Below are positions 10,849 through 23,134 of a stretch of DNA of 64,000 nt, in pieces. Where the stretch lies: positions 596-64,595 of the forward strand of contig ML210168.1 in assembly GCA_004369085.1 (NCBI GenBank), read 5' to 3'. A program made the position numbers and the translations under genes. The stretch comes from Coprinopsis marcescibilis. Its lineage: Eukaryota; Basidiomycota; Agaricomycetes; Agaricales; Psathyrellaceae. Position 1 is the stretch's first letter. Each line of letters starts with the position of its first letter. A model generated the notes under the pieces. That model saw nothing but the letters and a program-made list of their open reading frames with translations, had not been told where the DNA came from and searched no databases.

Positions 10849-13102
10849 TCAAGAAGCGTTCGGTTCACCATTAGCCCGTGGGTGGCCTCTGGTTAAGCCG
10901 GCGGCAGCCAGTCCTCGCGTAGCAAAGTTGCTTCCCCGACCCCTTCCTCTACCGGTAAATCCTCCTCTAAACGGTTCTCTGGACTCGCGGTCTACAGCCT
11001 GTTTTACCTCCGGAATGACATCCTTGAATTTCTACAGCACAAATGTCAGAAAGGGAACAAAAGCCGGGAGACGATATGTACTTCGCTGTGTTTCTCCAAT
11101 CCAGCCTTCATCGCCTCTTCATCTCCGAACTCAACATAAGCCAGTTTTGCTCGACCAGTATAAGAATGCGGCAAATTGATTCGAGTGATCTAAAGGAAAG
11201 GCTTGAGGCAGACATTCAATTAAAGAAAAATTGAGAAAAAAACTTACGCCGTCCTTTGCTTCGTTGTAAAACTCGCGAATCTCGTCCTCTGAAGCCAATA
11301 CATGACCAGGAATCCTCATGAAGATGGTCCAAGGATTGCGGGGAGGCTTTCCAGTTTTTGGTGTCCGCGCACCTGCGCCTTCGATGGGTGACTTGATGTC
11401 GTCGCCATCACCCTTGGAGGTGTCGGCAGCATCAACCGACGACTCTGGAGGAATAGGGGATGATACTGAAACGTTGGCAGTATCGGGAGTACTAGCTCCC
11501 GTGTCGCGGCTGCCTCTGTCCTTCCTCTTGTCTTTCCGTTTGTGCTCCTTCTTGTCGCCAAGGGTTGAGCCGTTGGCCTGCGGGGAAGAAACAGCGGGGC
11601 TACCATCCTTCTTCTCAGTTTCCCCGGTAACGACGGGAGGGGGGGTTGATGTGGCTGATTTGTTGATAAGGTGAGGCGGAACGGACCTCTCGGGTGCCGG
11701 TGTTGAAGTCTTGGTTGGAGGGTTGCTGGGTGCAGCGTTGCTTGTCTGCACTGCTGGGAGGGGAGAAGGGGCAGAGTTCGGAGTAGCAGTAACAGTCGCA
11801 GTCCTTCGGTATGCATAGTTGAATCCTAGGAACGATGAATCATTCATAAGAGATGGACATGCCGAATGAAATGAGGCGCACCTTGACTCTTGAGCTCAGA
11901 ACTGATCCTGCCCTCCTTGACATCGAGAACCAAGGAACCATAGGCGGCGTCGCACAAGTTCCAATTCCAGCAGTTCTTCCAGGCTGGCTCCTCACCTGTG
12001 GCCGCGGCGCCAGGACCGGACGATGGCTGAGAGGGCGGAAGACGCTCGACTACACTTAGCGCCTTTTCAAGGAGGATGCGTTGATGCTCGTCGATAACGG
12101 CGTCAACCTGGTTCCTGACAGTCTCCCAAACTCTGTCGAACGAGTCCTTTCCAAGGGTTAACTTGTGTCGGAAGCCTTCAAAATCGCCTTGTACACTGAA
12201 TTCATTGTAGGATGTGGCGTAGCGGAAATGCAAACCAGCGGAAATAGTCAAATCAGCCTTAAGGACTAGAGCTAACTGAGCCATTAAACCCTCACGGCCA
12301 GGGCTGGCATGAGTAACGAGGAGACGTGTTTCGCTCGAGTCGTATACGCGTTGGGAAGTATCGACAAGTTCACCGAGTTGCAGCGCGGTCGTCCACATTG
12401 TCCCCTGACCACCAGCGATGGTGGCGCTGCCGTCGCCGTTGTCAAAGAGTTTGTGGGGTACGAAGGCACCTCCAAGACCGAACAACCTCAGCTTGACACC
12501 GCCCACGTCCAGACAACGTGTTGTGGATTCATCGAGGATGTTGAGATTTTCGATGTTGTAAGCCCCAGACCTGAACTTTTCGATGACTTGGACATCCTCG
12601 CAAGCGCCCCAAACTGTGTAGACTGGAACTTGGAGTTTGATTTGGCCGGAAAGGAGGAGAGGAAACTCGGAAAGTAGTTCGATGTTGACAGTTTGACGGA
12701 TGACGGAAGGAGGGTTGTCGATGGACAAAAGATGCTGACGCTGCGCGGATGGGATGAGTGGCGAATACATGGTGAGGTGTCGCAGGGTTCTGTCATTGAT
12801 CTTGTCGAGACTGCTATGTTCTTTCGAATAAAAACGGATGAGAACTGGGCAGATAAAGAAGAAACTGGAGGAAGATAGATACCGAAAAAGCCAAAGTCTC
12901 CTGTATGGATGATCGCTTTCGCGCTTGCTTCACGCGCCAGGTCATTCAAGGCAGAAAGACGGCCGCGAATGTCTGCAATGCAGAGGATACGACCATGATT
13001 TGTGTCGATGAGTTTTGTCTGGGTGTTTACCTGGTAAGAATGTTTTGGGAGAGGAGAAACTGGAGGACGAGTAGAAGTTGAGGTTGGTCTGGAGGTCTGC
13101 AT
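10849..13102 (-). CDS. DUF2433 metallophosphoesterase-like protein with RRM-like and RGG tail
   Basis: Five exons: 13102-12883, 12844-11882, 11825-11248, 11189-11082 and 11031-10849 (683 aa). The N-terminal calcineurin-like fold shows the family landmarks CIADIRG, IIHTGDFGFF, YTVWGACEDV and LLVTHASPGREG. The canonical metal-binding GDxHG, GNHE and GHxH signatures are altered, so metal chemistry is uncertain. DRTLRHLTMYSPLI is typical of the fungal DUF2433 group. A Ser/Thr/Pro-rich linker follows, then an RRM-like stretch (WTIFMRIPGHVLASEDEIRE, RAKLAYVEFGDEEAMK) and a C-terminal GRGRGRG segment. The first intron (38 nt) is unusually short but is the only choice that keeps frame. The start at 13102 is the first ATG upstream of the conserved region. 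Transcribed divergently from MED13, 137 bp apart. Role unknown; RNA binding is an inference. Confidence 0.8.
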
Positions 13103-13239
13103 GATTGGATTGTTGGTCAAGGAGCATCACTGCACTGGCACGACAACACCGCAAAAATCCAAGGCCCGGCAAACTCCGGCCCCTGCCAATTACTGTCTGG
13201 CCCACTCTTTCTCAGTCACCTAATGTTCCCTCTGTAATA
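13103..13239. promoter_or_regulatory. Short divergent promoter between the DUF2433 gene and MED13
   Basis: Only 137 bp separate the two start codons, so both 5' UTRs and both promoters must share or overlap this segment. No TATA box is evident. Confidence 0.5.
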
Positions 13240-16200
13240 ATGGCCTCCAAGGCTGTTACACCCTCCTACTCTCTGCCACAAATATCGCCATCTGACAGGG
13301 TATTGGCCGTACGAATTCCTCTCCCAACTAATCCCAACGTCGCATTCGCAGTCTACCACCCAACTGACTCCTCGGCTCATGATTCCATAGAGCTCGCACG
13401 CCGCACCGTTTTATCTACAAGTTCTGCCTCTGAGCTTGTAGGCACTATTATATGGAATGTGCAGAGTGGACCAGCTCCGGCGCTCTACCTCTTCGCAGTT
13501 TCATCCCAAGAATCGCTTGATTCCGTACAGGAATCGTTGCGCCAGTTCACCTTCCCAAATCTCACCTGTTAGTCGATTCGTTTGCAACGTTCGGCCAACG
13601 TTTCACCTCTTTTTTTTCCACAGTGACCAAACAGTCATCGTTCAGAGTTCAGGACCTGTCAAGGTGTGCTGCCAGTACATCCCTATTTGCACATTTACTA
13701 AACCCATCCAGCAATCCGCACGAACCGTCTCTAGTCCAGGTCTATTCGCGTTTCCTCGATGCAGTGCGTTCCAGGGCAATTGTAAACATCACAGACACTT
13801 CAAGTGGCTGCGATATCCCAACGAGCGGGCAGGTCCGACGCTTCAAGGAGGGCTTCATAATCCATCGAACGTCAGTGGTGTCGGACTGGGCTTCGGATTG
13901 GGAGCACAGAGTACTTCACAGGTGCGAAATATCTCTACGTAACACCATCTCCTGTGTTCATTGGTTACTTCCCAGACCTGTCGTGTATTTCCATCTCCAA
14001 GTGCAACTCTCCTACAACTCCGGGGATTCGCCTTCCCACCTCTTGATCCATGCCACGCCCCTTTCGACCCCACTCTCAAATCTCCCGTTGGGCCCATCTC
14101 TTTCACCCGGCTCACCTATCGTTCTTCTACCGTACGGCATCCCAGCATTCTTCCTGGCACCGTACAAAGGTCCTTCCCAGGCTTTATCAAAATTGTTTGA
14201 TGAGTCGCTTCAAGGTTTAGGTGCTGGACCCTGGTTCTCACCAGAGAACTCGAACTCAGGTCATGGTGCACCGCAACCCCCGCGTTTCATTATTGGTTGG
14301 ATCAGAGTGGAAAACAAGCAGGGCGAGGATAAAGGGACAACCTTTATCTGGCCAACCCGCCTTTGCTTATCATACCTTCCCTCATATCGAACTGCGCCGC
14401 CCTTGGATCCCCTTCCAGAACTACCACCGCCTTTACAAGCATCCCCTCAACTTGGCACCCAAAGTGCTCAACTCCGGCCACTCCACCAACTTCTATCCTC
14501 TCACCAAAGCAACGGAACATCGCTTGCTGCATTTCGCAGTCTGATGACATCGAAACCGAAGGACATGCATCAAACTGTCGAAGAGGTTGGCACCTACGTC
14601 GATAACGTTGCACGAGACCGGGAGCGAGAACGAGAACGTCTAAAGAAGGAGAGAGAATCAGGTACATCTCCCAAATTGGCAAAGAGGACTCCCCCGACAC
14701 CAACTCCCGCTGCAGTTCCATTCCCAGTGCCTACTGTACCTGTACGGCCAGCATTCCCACCGACAAGCGTTGCCCAGCAGGCGATATCAGATCAAAATTT
14801 CTATCCCTCCCCGCCGCAAACCTCCCAAATATCAGCTCCGGAGAAGGAGCAACCCCGGAATACGAGAGTCCAACCGTTTGCACAGCCCCCGGCGACAACG
14901 TTTTCGGCGCTTATGCCATCAACTACACCAGAAACTCGGCCAAAACACGAAGACTCGTTCCCCAACGTTAATAATTGGTCGCAACCATCGGAGTCATACA
15001 TGAATCTGGACATGGATTTCGGAATGGACGTCGATCTCAACTTTAACGTCAACATGAACGCCTCTGGATCCGGAAACACCAACACCTACAATAACCACGA
15101 AACTAACTTGGACTTCGAAGACTTTACCGAAGACGATTTCAGTTTCTTTGATCAACCTTCAAAGAGTAGCGCCCGTCCTCCTGAACTTGCACTTCCAACT
15201 CCAACTCAAGACAAAGTATTCCCCTCCACCAAGTCGACCCCCACCAAACCGACCATGGTTACACCGGCAATAAGTATCGGACGGCAGGCGGAAGAAGTTC
15301 ATTTCTCAGGCCCGGGCCCTCCTCCACCATGGACTCCGGGCGACATGTTCACTCCGAGATCTGCTGTCGATGCATCAGAACCACCTCCTCCTGAACTCGT
15401 TCCTTCATCGCCTGGCCAATCCCCAGAGACCCACCCTTCACCTCGGACGCCAGGTGTTCAGCTTAGCTTCGACGCAAACGTTAAACGCAACGGCATCAAT
15501 AATCACACCTCCACATTGTTCGACCCAATTCCATTCTCTTCATACCACCGGATTGCCGACAGCAAGTACGAATCTGGGAAATTCGCTTTCATCGAGCCCG
15601 ACAGTGATCAGGAACAATGTCTATCGCTCTCATCTCCCGCGACAAGCTCTGAAAGGGAAAACTGGAGGCGGCGTTACAACTCCATCACAGACCCTCGAGT
15701 TGGAATTGTAAAGAAGCTTATTGGCGTTAAGCGCAAGCTAACCGATATAAACTCCGTCAAACCGCGAAATAGAGCATTTTCTCTTTCATGGCTTGAAGCC
15801 GCCCAGGAGGAATGGAGAAAACCTGGGTTCGAACGCGAAGGCTCTCCCATGGACGTTGATTCGAGATCCGACCCCGATTCAGATTCAGACGAAGAAACCA
15901 CCTTCGAATCAGATACTGAAAGTCCGGTATTCTCTCGACCAGCAACTCCTCCACCATCATACCTCCCCCTAGGCCCAACACTTTTACATCACCAATTCGA
16001 CCATTCACAGCTTTTGCCTCTCAGCACTCCCTCCCGTCCTCCAGGTAGTTCACCCGAGCCAACAAACATCGGGACAGCCCATCCAATGGCTTCAGTTCCG
16101 ACTCCCGTCTCTCCCGCCGCAATGGTGGGCGCTGCATCCGAGAAAGCCAAAGTCCTGGAAACACTGGCAACCTCAATAGCCGTGGAAAGCGTCGAGAATC

Positions 16201-18236
16201 CTTTATGGGCCGAAACATGGCAAGCCACGAACAGAAAGACAGTCAAACTTCCTGATGTGTGGCCTGATGATCTCAAGATGGCTGCCAACCTACTAGAACG
16301 AATTCCTTCCGTTGAAGGCCCGCTGGACTTGGGCCATTTAACAGATCCTCGTAGGTTTTAATTGAAACATGAATAAATGCCTCTCACTGACTATTGTCTC
16401 GCTAGATTCGCCTCCGTCAAAGGGCTTCCAACCACTTGAGCAACCGCATATCACAGTTGGGAAAGCGGACGCAGTTCTACAGGTCCTTCCATCAGCACTT
16501 CGCTTCTGGGATAAGCTAGGGTTAGGCCCAAAAGGTGGTTCCAAGGATGTCGAGGTATACGTAATCCACGAATTAGGAGATGAACGTATTCAGCCTTTAG
16601 TGGAGAAGTGGCTAGAAACAGTTGGTGCAGCATACAAGGTATGTGACCATTTCACTCTCATTGACCGACCACTGACTTGATTACTTTCAGCTTAAGCGAT
16701 TCGGACAAATGACCACAGGAACATGCAGCGTAGCAGAAAACGGATTACTTGCGGTCAGGTTTGATGCAGGGTTCCGCAAGGTCCTCAGTAAGTACAGTTT
16801 AATACCGATTACCCCTTCCTATCTCATTACGTTCAAACTGTCAGCCAATTTGTTGACAAGTCTAGACGACGCAGCCGACCCCGTACTTGTCTTCATCATC
16901 GTCCCCGTTGCGTTCATGACGGTTGCTTCTCCTGCTCTCAGACACGTCCTGACGGCGGTAAGCAAAGTCTTTTCGGACAATGTCATGGATCGAGAGCTTG
17001 TCTTCCAACTGGTTCCCCAACCGTTCATCCTAGAAATGGAAGAGTCTCCCAAAAGCCGCGACCTCCTAGATGCGGTTTGCTCCTCGGTTTATAACCGCAT
17101 TCGTGTATCTGTCGAGCGCCGTGGTGCAAGTCGCGGATTCGGAAATGGTCCTATTCTCAGATTGTTCCAGGAACCTGCCTTCACCATCGCAAGGCCCGTC
17201 CATAACAAAGTGACATACAGCCGCTCTGCTTCTACATCCCTCGACGTTCTCGACCGATTTACGCTCCTTCATGCAGCCTACACGGTCACCCCATGCAAGA
17301 AGTGGATATTGGCGGCATGTATCGACCAGAGAGGTGAATCGTATGACCTCGGCCTCTGGCACGTAAAGTCGGACGACGAAAGCGAAGGAGAAACGATCAG
17401 CGAAGAGATCAATGTCGTCGGAAAGGTTATGGATTTTGTCCTTGCTTTTGCTCGCAAAGCCGATGTTGAATGGAGGATGATAATCAGTAAACTTGGGTTG
17501 CTGTCGGATACGGAGATTCGTGGTGTGTTTCTTTGCTGGCTTACATCCCCGTTCCAGTAACTAAATGTCGTTTATAGCTTGGGATAATCGGATTGATGTG
17601 GCCCTGAAAACTGGAAACGCTGCTCATGTCTATTTGGTTTCTGCCGAGCTTGACGCACCTTGGATAATTCTCGATCCCAAGACTAGTACCGCGAGTTCTC
17701 CAGTCAAGCACCTCAGGACGTCTACATCCAGCAGCAAGCACAACACTGTGTTCACCGATGCGAGTTGCATCACTTACGCCATACATCAAGTCTCCCAGTT
17801 GTCAATGGCAACTCCTCCACCGTTATCATCGTTCTCCGTTTCTATGATTCCTGAGCCAGCTGGGCAATGTCAAGAGTCTCGCCATTCGGACGGTACCCAT
17901 CTAGAAATCCAACAAGAAATCCCACACCCACTCCCTGCCTTGCCTCGTTCCACAACAGCTCTTCTATCAATTGCCTCGTCCGGTTCTCACAGACAAACCA
18001 GCATGCTTCATATCCACCTGCTAAAGTCATACCACTCTAATCCGTCGTATTCCATGCCTAATGACACCACCACACATCACGATATTACACACAACTTTTT
18101 CGAACTATCCACGATCTCTGCCCGGTTTCGTCTTAAAGCTAAACCCGTGCTTCCCTTCCACCTCGCGGCTGTAGATTGCATGTGGAATTGCTTGAACTTC
18201 GACTGGGAACGATTAGAAGGCGTGAACGAGTCATGA
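13240..18236 (+). CDS. MED13: Mediator complex subunit 13 (kinase-module subunit)
   Basis: MED13 links the CDK8 kinase module to core Mediator and regulates RNA polymerase II in the nucleus. Exons: 13240-13567, 13624-16350, 16406-16638, 16691-16787, 16845-17522 and 17578-18236. The second exon holds a likely 54-nt in-frame intron (13922-13975) and perhaps a 48-nt one near 13,665-13,712, giving about 1,539 aa. The N-terminal Med13 region is followed by a long Pro/Ser-rich disordered middle. The conserved C-terminal domain spans exons 3-6 (ILRLFQEPAFTIARPVHNKV, SLDVLDRFTLLHAAYTVTPC, WILAACIDQRGE, VEWRMIISKLG, APWIILD, and a final PVLPFHLAAVDCMWNCLNF). Length and architecture fit the family, which usually exceeds 1,200 aa. 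Confidence 0.88.
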
Positions 18237-18452
18237 TACTATGATGGGACCTTTGGGATTTGTTTGGACTTTGTCGATACCTTGTAATCCGCATACCTAC
18301 CTTTTCTTTTTCTCCTTCAAACTGTAAACCATACATACACACACACCTGTATCCACCTAGTAGCTTCCGCAGTCTGAGGGTATTTGTGCTGCGTTAACAT
18401 TGTAGAATTTAACCAGCACGCGTAGTAAACGGGTACAAGTGGGAAGAGTTGA

Positions 18453-19432
18453 TTACTGGTTCTTCCTGTCTTGAGCGTTGAAGCCCTTTGGGATGTTCAT
18501 CTTGATAGGGTTCTGTATGGCAGCGAGGGCGTTTATTGCCACGAACAGGACAGGAAGGAAGACGAAGAGGACGATTAACAAGACTGTGATCAACCCTGGT
18601 GTGAGTAACTGGTAGCGCTTCAAAATCCCTCCTTCTGGCAGGGTGGTGTTGGAAGGGGCATTGAAGACAGAGTCTGCTCGCGCAAAATGGGAGTCTAGAG
18701 CAAGTCCGGCATAGACGACTAGGTGTTTAGGAAAGCTAACGGCCAGACTGCTGAGCTCGTCCGCCAAAATATTGCCTGGAAACGCGGTCAAAAGTTAATG
18801 AGGTAACTAGCTCGAGAAGACGGATGGTGCTACCTTGAAATTTCATCTCTGCACTCCTTCCTTCACCGGATTCGTGCAGTCGGGGCATGTCCAAGACGAT
18901 GGTGTGCTTTTCGGAAGAGTCCAGAACGATTCCTGAATCACCGGGGGTATAGGTGACAAGTCGCGAATTGCATTGCTTTGCGACGTTTGGAGCCAGTAAA
19001 GGAAGGTTGTAGTCAACTCGATCGTTCTGAAGGTATGGGTAGGAGCGGGTAGAAGGCGATTCCTTGAGAGCACGGCTGATTTCAGACTCTGGTGAGAGTG
19101 TTCTCAAGTCGGAAGCGTGAACCTGGAGCGAAGTTGAGCACATTCTGGGTATACAGGCAAAGACACGTACTCCTGCATGCTGCACAAGCACTACAGCATC
19201 GTAGTCACAGATTTCGTCCCGGTTTAGGATAGCATCGAGGATTGTCGAGGCATGGCGAACTGTGGAAGGAAGAGTGTCGATTGCATTGGACCTAGATTGC
19301 CACAGGTTAACTCTGACCAAGCCAGGGAAGATATACAGACTTTAATGATGACCAGGCAAGCAAAGGAGCGGTATTAGAGTAGGCAAAAGCCAAGGGGGCA
19401 ATGGCAGCGAGGAGGATGAAATGCCTGGTCAT
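18453..19432 (-). CDS. BIG1/VOA1-type ER membrane protein
   Basis: Exons 19432-19341, 19291-19171, 19122-18834 and 18775-18453 (274 aa). The product has a cleavable-looking signal peptide (MTRHFILLAAIAPLAFAYS), a lumenal domain starting NTAPLLAWSS and containing DYDAVVLVQH, and a single C-terminal membrane span (LLTPGLITVLLIVLFVFLPV) before a short basic cytosolic tail. This layout matches fungal BIG1 and V-ATPase assembly/accessory S1 proteins: ER type I membrane proteins needed for beta-1,6-glucan synthesis or V0 assembly. The 48-nt second intron is in frame but has good GTACGT and CAG ends. Divergent from the acyl-CoA dehydrogenase and convergent with MED13. Which of the two roles applies cannot be told from sequence alone. 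Confidence 0.7.
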
Positions 19433-19636
19433 GGTGGTGCTTGAGCAAGTCTGGTCAGTCCAGTCGCAGCACAAATGAACCGCCGAGCTGGTTCGCAGAT
19501 CAACCCAAGCCGGCTCGGAAAATTGCGGTAGCTATTGAGGTAATATAAACACATGCCGAATCTTCAACTCTCCGTAACTTGAAATCTCCCCGACCTTGAC
19601 CGTGCCTGCCAAATTTCTTCTCTTTCATCTACCACC

Positions 19637-21281
19637 ATGTTCAGAATTGTTACTCGCTCTGCTGCTGGGTCTTTGAGGCCCTTGAGTGCCGTCTCGAGGT
19701 ACTTTTTCTCGCGGTAACTCGCGGTAACTCGACTTACCCCATGTTCCCCGCACTCTAGAACGTTTGCAACCTCACAATGCGTTCGCTCAGAGACTCGACC
19801 CACATCTCTCGATACATTCACTGAAGAGGAGCAAATGCTCAGGGAGGCAGGTATGATCCGCCTCTCCTGAACGTCAAATGATCGAGTCTTGAACACATAA
19901 CCCATAGTTCGACGGTTCGCGGTCGACGTCGTCGGTCCCAAGGTCCGGGAGATGGACGAGAACGAAAGCATGGACCCCTCCGTCATCAAAGGCCTCTACG
20001 AGCAAGGGGTAAGACGTTCCGGGTCTCCCTCCTCCCCTGACCTATCGCTAACGCGTCGCTGAACCCAGCTCATGGGCATTGAAACTAGTGCGGAACATGG
20101 TGGTGCCGAATCCTCATTCACATCAGCAATCATCGCCATCGAGGAACTGGCCAAGGTTGACCCATCCGTTTCCGTCCTTTGTGACGTTCACAACACTCTT
20201 GTGAACACTGTTCTCCGCAAATACGGTTCCAAGGAGCAGCAGGATAAATGGCTACCCCAGCTCGCGGAATCCAAGGTATGTCCCAAACAATTCACGTCTT
20301 GCTCCCCGCTTACATTCATGTCAATCTTAGCTCGGTTCCTTCTGCCTGTCTGAACCTGCCTCTGGCTCAGACGCCTTTGCCCTGCAAACACGGGCCAAGA
20401 AGGAAGGCTCCAACTGGATTGTCAACGGCACCAAGATGTGGATCACAAACTCTTATGAGGCTGAAATCTTCCTCATTTTTGCAAACGTTAGTAAAATCAC
20501 GCTCGTTCAGGGGTAACTGAATTGATATTATGTGCAGATTGACCCAAGCAAGGGATACAAAGGTATCACTTGCTTCATTGCCACCAAGGACATGGGCATT
20601 CAAATTGCCAAGAAGGAACAAAAACTGGGAATCCGTGCTTCCTCAACATGCTCCCTCAATTTCGACGACCTCAAAATCCCGGAAGAGAACGTCATTGGTG
20701 GTGAGGGTAAAGGATACAAGGTGCGAAACGCCGCGTCTCTCATTCCTAGCACATTACTTACTCAACTGTTACAATGTTTAGATCGCCATCGAAATCTTGA
20801 ACGAAGGCCGTATTGGTATTGCTGCCCAGATGCTCGGTCTCGCACAGGGTGCCTTCGACAAATCCGTCCCCTACACCTACGAACGCAAGCAATTCGGCCA
20901 ACCCATTGGTACATTCCAGGGCATGCAATTTTCAATTGCACAGGCCGCAATTGACATTGAGACTGCCCGTCTCTTGACCTACAATGCCGCTCGCCGAAAG
21001 GAAGAAGGTCTTCCTTTCACCAAAGAGGCAGCCATGGCCAAATACTGGGCCAGCGTTGTCGCCCAACGCGTCTCCGGCCAGGCCATCGAATGGGCTGGTG
21101 GTGTCGGTTTCACTCGCGAGACCGGCATTGAGAAGTTCTGGAGAGATTCCAAGATTGTAAGAGCATTTACTATATTTATAGGCCACACCCCTAACGAACG
21201 TCACAGGGAGCCATCTATGAAGGGACGTCCAACATCCAACTCCAAACCATCGCCAGATTCGTCCAGAAGGAATACTCATGA
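19637..21281 (+). CDS. Short/branched-chain acyl-CoA dehydrogenase (mitochondrial)
   Basis: This FAD enzyme introduces the alpha,beta double bond into acyl-CoA, acting in branched-chain amino-acid or fatty-acid breakdown. Eight exons: 19637-19698, 19759-19850, 19908-20008, 20069-20275, 20331-20486, 20538-20720, 20782-21156 and 21207-21281 (416 aa, normal length). An Arg/Ser-rich N-terminus ([20 protein letters not shown]) looks like a mitochondrial presequence. Conserved blocks include [60 protein letters not shown] and, at the end, [17 protein letters not shown], where the Glu is the expected catalytic base. The best fit is the ACADSB-type clade, but substrate length is an inference. Divergent from the BIG1-like gene with 204 bp between start codons. 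Confidence 0.9.
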
Positions 21282-21538
21282 TCCCAACGACGGAAAGGGC
21301 GGACTCGGTTATGATACCACCATGACAATACCTAATACACAACAGACAATGAAAAATTCACAAACTGATTCTTATAAGCGCTAGTCTTTAAATAAGCTGA
21401 CAAAAACGGTGACCAGCGCTTTGCGCGCCAAAGCAGCAGCTTGGCTGGCAATATCAGACATTCCGCTTTCGGTCAAGACTGCTCCTGCACCGTATAAGTT
21501 CCGGCAGCAACTTGATCTTCTCTTATCTTACCACAATC

Positions 21539-22955
21539 ATGCCAGGCCGTCTTCAACACAGAGTACGGTACTCATCCTGTCCCTACAACCCATCTCTAAC
21601 CAATTTTTTAGTCTGCGCTCATCACTGGTGCAGGATCGTGTGTATCCGTTCTATAGCTTGGCTCGTTTCTTATCAGGAACTGACCCCTATTTCCAGAGGA
21701 ATTGGACTCGAATCGTCCATCCTGTTTGCCCAAGAGGGTGCCAACATCCTGCTCGTCGACGTTAACTTTGAAAACGCAGAGAAAGCTTCCAAGCAGGTTT
21801 CAGAGAGGTTCCCCAACGTCAAGGCCATCCCTTTCAAGGCCGATGTCAGTAAGGAAGATGAAGTCAAGGCTGCTGTCGATCTCGCAGTCAAGGAATTTGG
21901 TCGCTTGGATATCATGGTGAGCATCTCTAATCGTTAACAATCATCATGCCTCAGACTAGTGATACGCGTTCCCAGTTCAACAATGCCGGTGAGCACTCCT
22001 GCTTTTAACGATCAGAGATAAAGCTAAGGCTTCTCAAGGCATCATGCACTCTGAGGACGACAATGCTCTCAACACCGAGGAGAGTATCTGGGATCTCACC
22101 ATGAACATCAACCTCAAGGGTGTCTGGTGGGGCTGCAAATACGCAATCCTGGCCATGCGACAGAACCCAACCGATGAGGCCAAAGGGTTGCACACCGGAG
22201 GGAGCATCATCAACACCGCAAGCTTCGTCGCCATTATGGGCGCAGCTACCCCCCAGCTTGCTTGTACGCCCATCCAACCCTTCCCACTCCGAATTCGTGC
22301 ACTGACATAAATCTGTCAAATGGAAGACACTGCCTCCAAGGTACATGATCCGTCTGCTGTCCTTGTCAACTGCAAGGTAATTCTGACCTCCATGGTATAG
22401 GGTGCAGTTTTAGCCATGACTCGCGAGCTTGCGATGGTCCACGCCCGAGAAGGCATCCGTCTCAACTCCCTTTGCCCGTGAGTTTCAGTTCCGCGTGTGT
22501 TCTGTCACGACTAATCATTGTTCGTTCATCTAGGGGCCCTCTCAAAACGCGTATGTGACAAAAATCCGTTCCTTTCGCCGCTAAATGTCTTGATATCACG
22601 TCATAGCGCTTTTGATGGACTTCCTCAACACGGACGAGAAGAAGCAGCGACGTCTCATCCACTTGCCGATGGGGCGATTCGGAGAGGCTGTCGAGCTCGC
22701 CAACGCAGCACTGTTCCGTAAGTATCCTCTCCAACCGGTTGCATAATTTCCTTGCTGACTATGACCGGAACAGTCGCAAGCGGCGAGAGCAGCTACATCA
22801 CGGTACGCGCACTCCGCCGATACTACGGAAACTAGTTCTAACGCGCATCATAGGGAACGGACTTCAAGGTGGACGGGGGCCTGTCCTCCGCTTATGTGAC
22901 CGCAATTGGCGAACCTGCTCTTCCACCCCCTGCAAGCCTCGTTAACCGCTCATAG
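21539..22955 (+). CDS. Classical short-chain dehydrogenase/reductase
   Basis: Eleven exons give 285 aa: 21539-21562, 21612-21637, 21697-21916, 21976-21988, 22039-22263, 22327-22340, 22401-22477, 22534-22550, 22607-22717, 22774-22802 and 22854-22955. Four exons are under 30 nt, including 13-nt and 14-nt ones. The spliced product has every landmark of a classical SDR: the nucleotide-binding TGAGSGIG, NNAG, a catalytic Ser in GGSIINTASF, and YTASK with the active-site Tyr and Lys, followed by CPGPLKTP. The C-terminal part of the Rossmann fold ends FKVDGGLSSAYVTAIGEP. An Asp at the end of beta-2 (LLVDVN) suggests a preference for NAD(H). Substrate is unknown. Transcribed in the same direction as the acyl-CoA dehydrogenase, but there is no evidence of a shared pathway. 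Confidence 0.88.
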
Positions 22956-23134
22956 ATTAGAATTACGCAACTACCTACATTGCATCGCAAGAACTATCCG
23001 AATGAAATACTGATACATACATAGACGCAACACCGAAGTGGAGAGGCCCGTAACTCGCTACCGCGGTCACAATAATAAAAAGTTGGTTTCTTTCGTGCAA
23101 CTCAAATTCCTAAGGAGCATCCGAAGAGAGACTC

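Noticed and set aside
12309..12677. 122-codon plus-strand frame
   Set aside because: Antisense to the conserved DUF2433 coding exon.
12488..12881. Continuation of the first DUF2433 exon frame into the downstream sequence
   Set aside because: It loses all homology after HTGDFGFF; splicing at 12,882/12,845 restores the conserved DRTLRHL frame.
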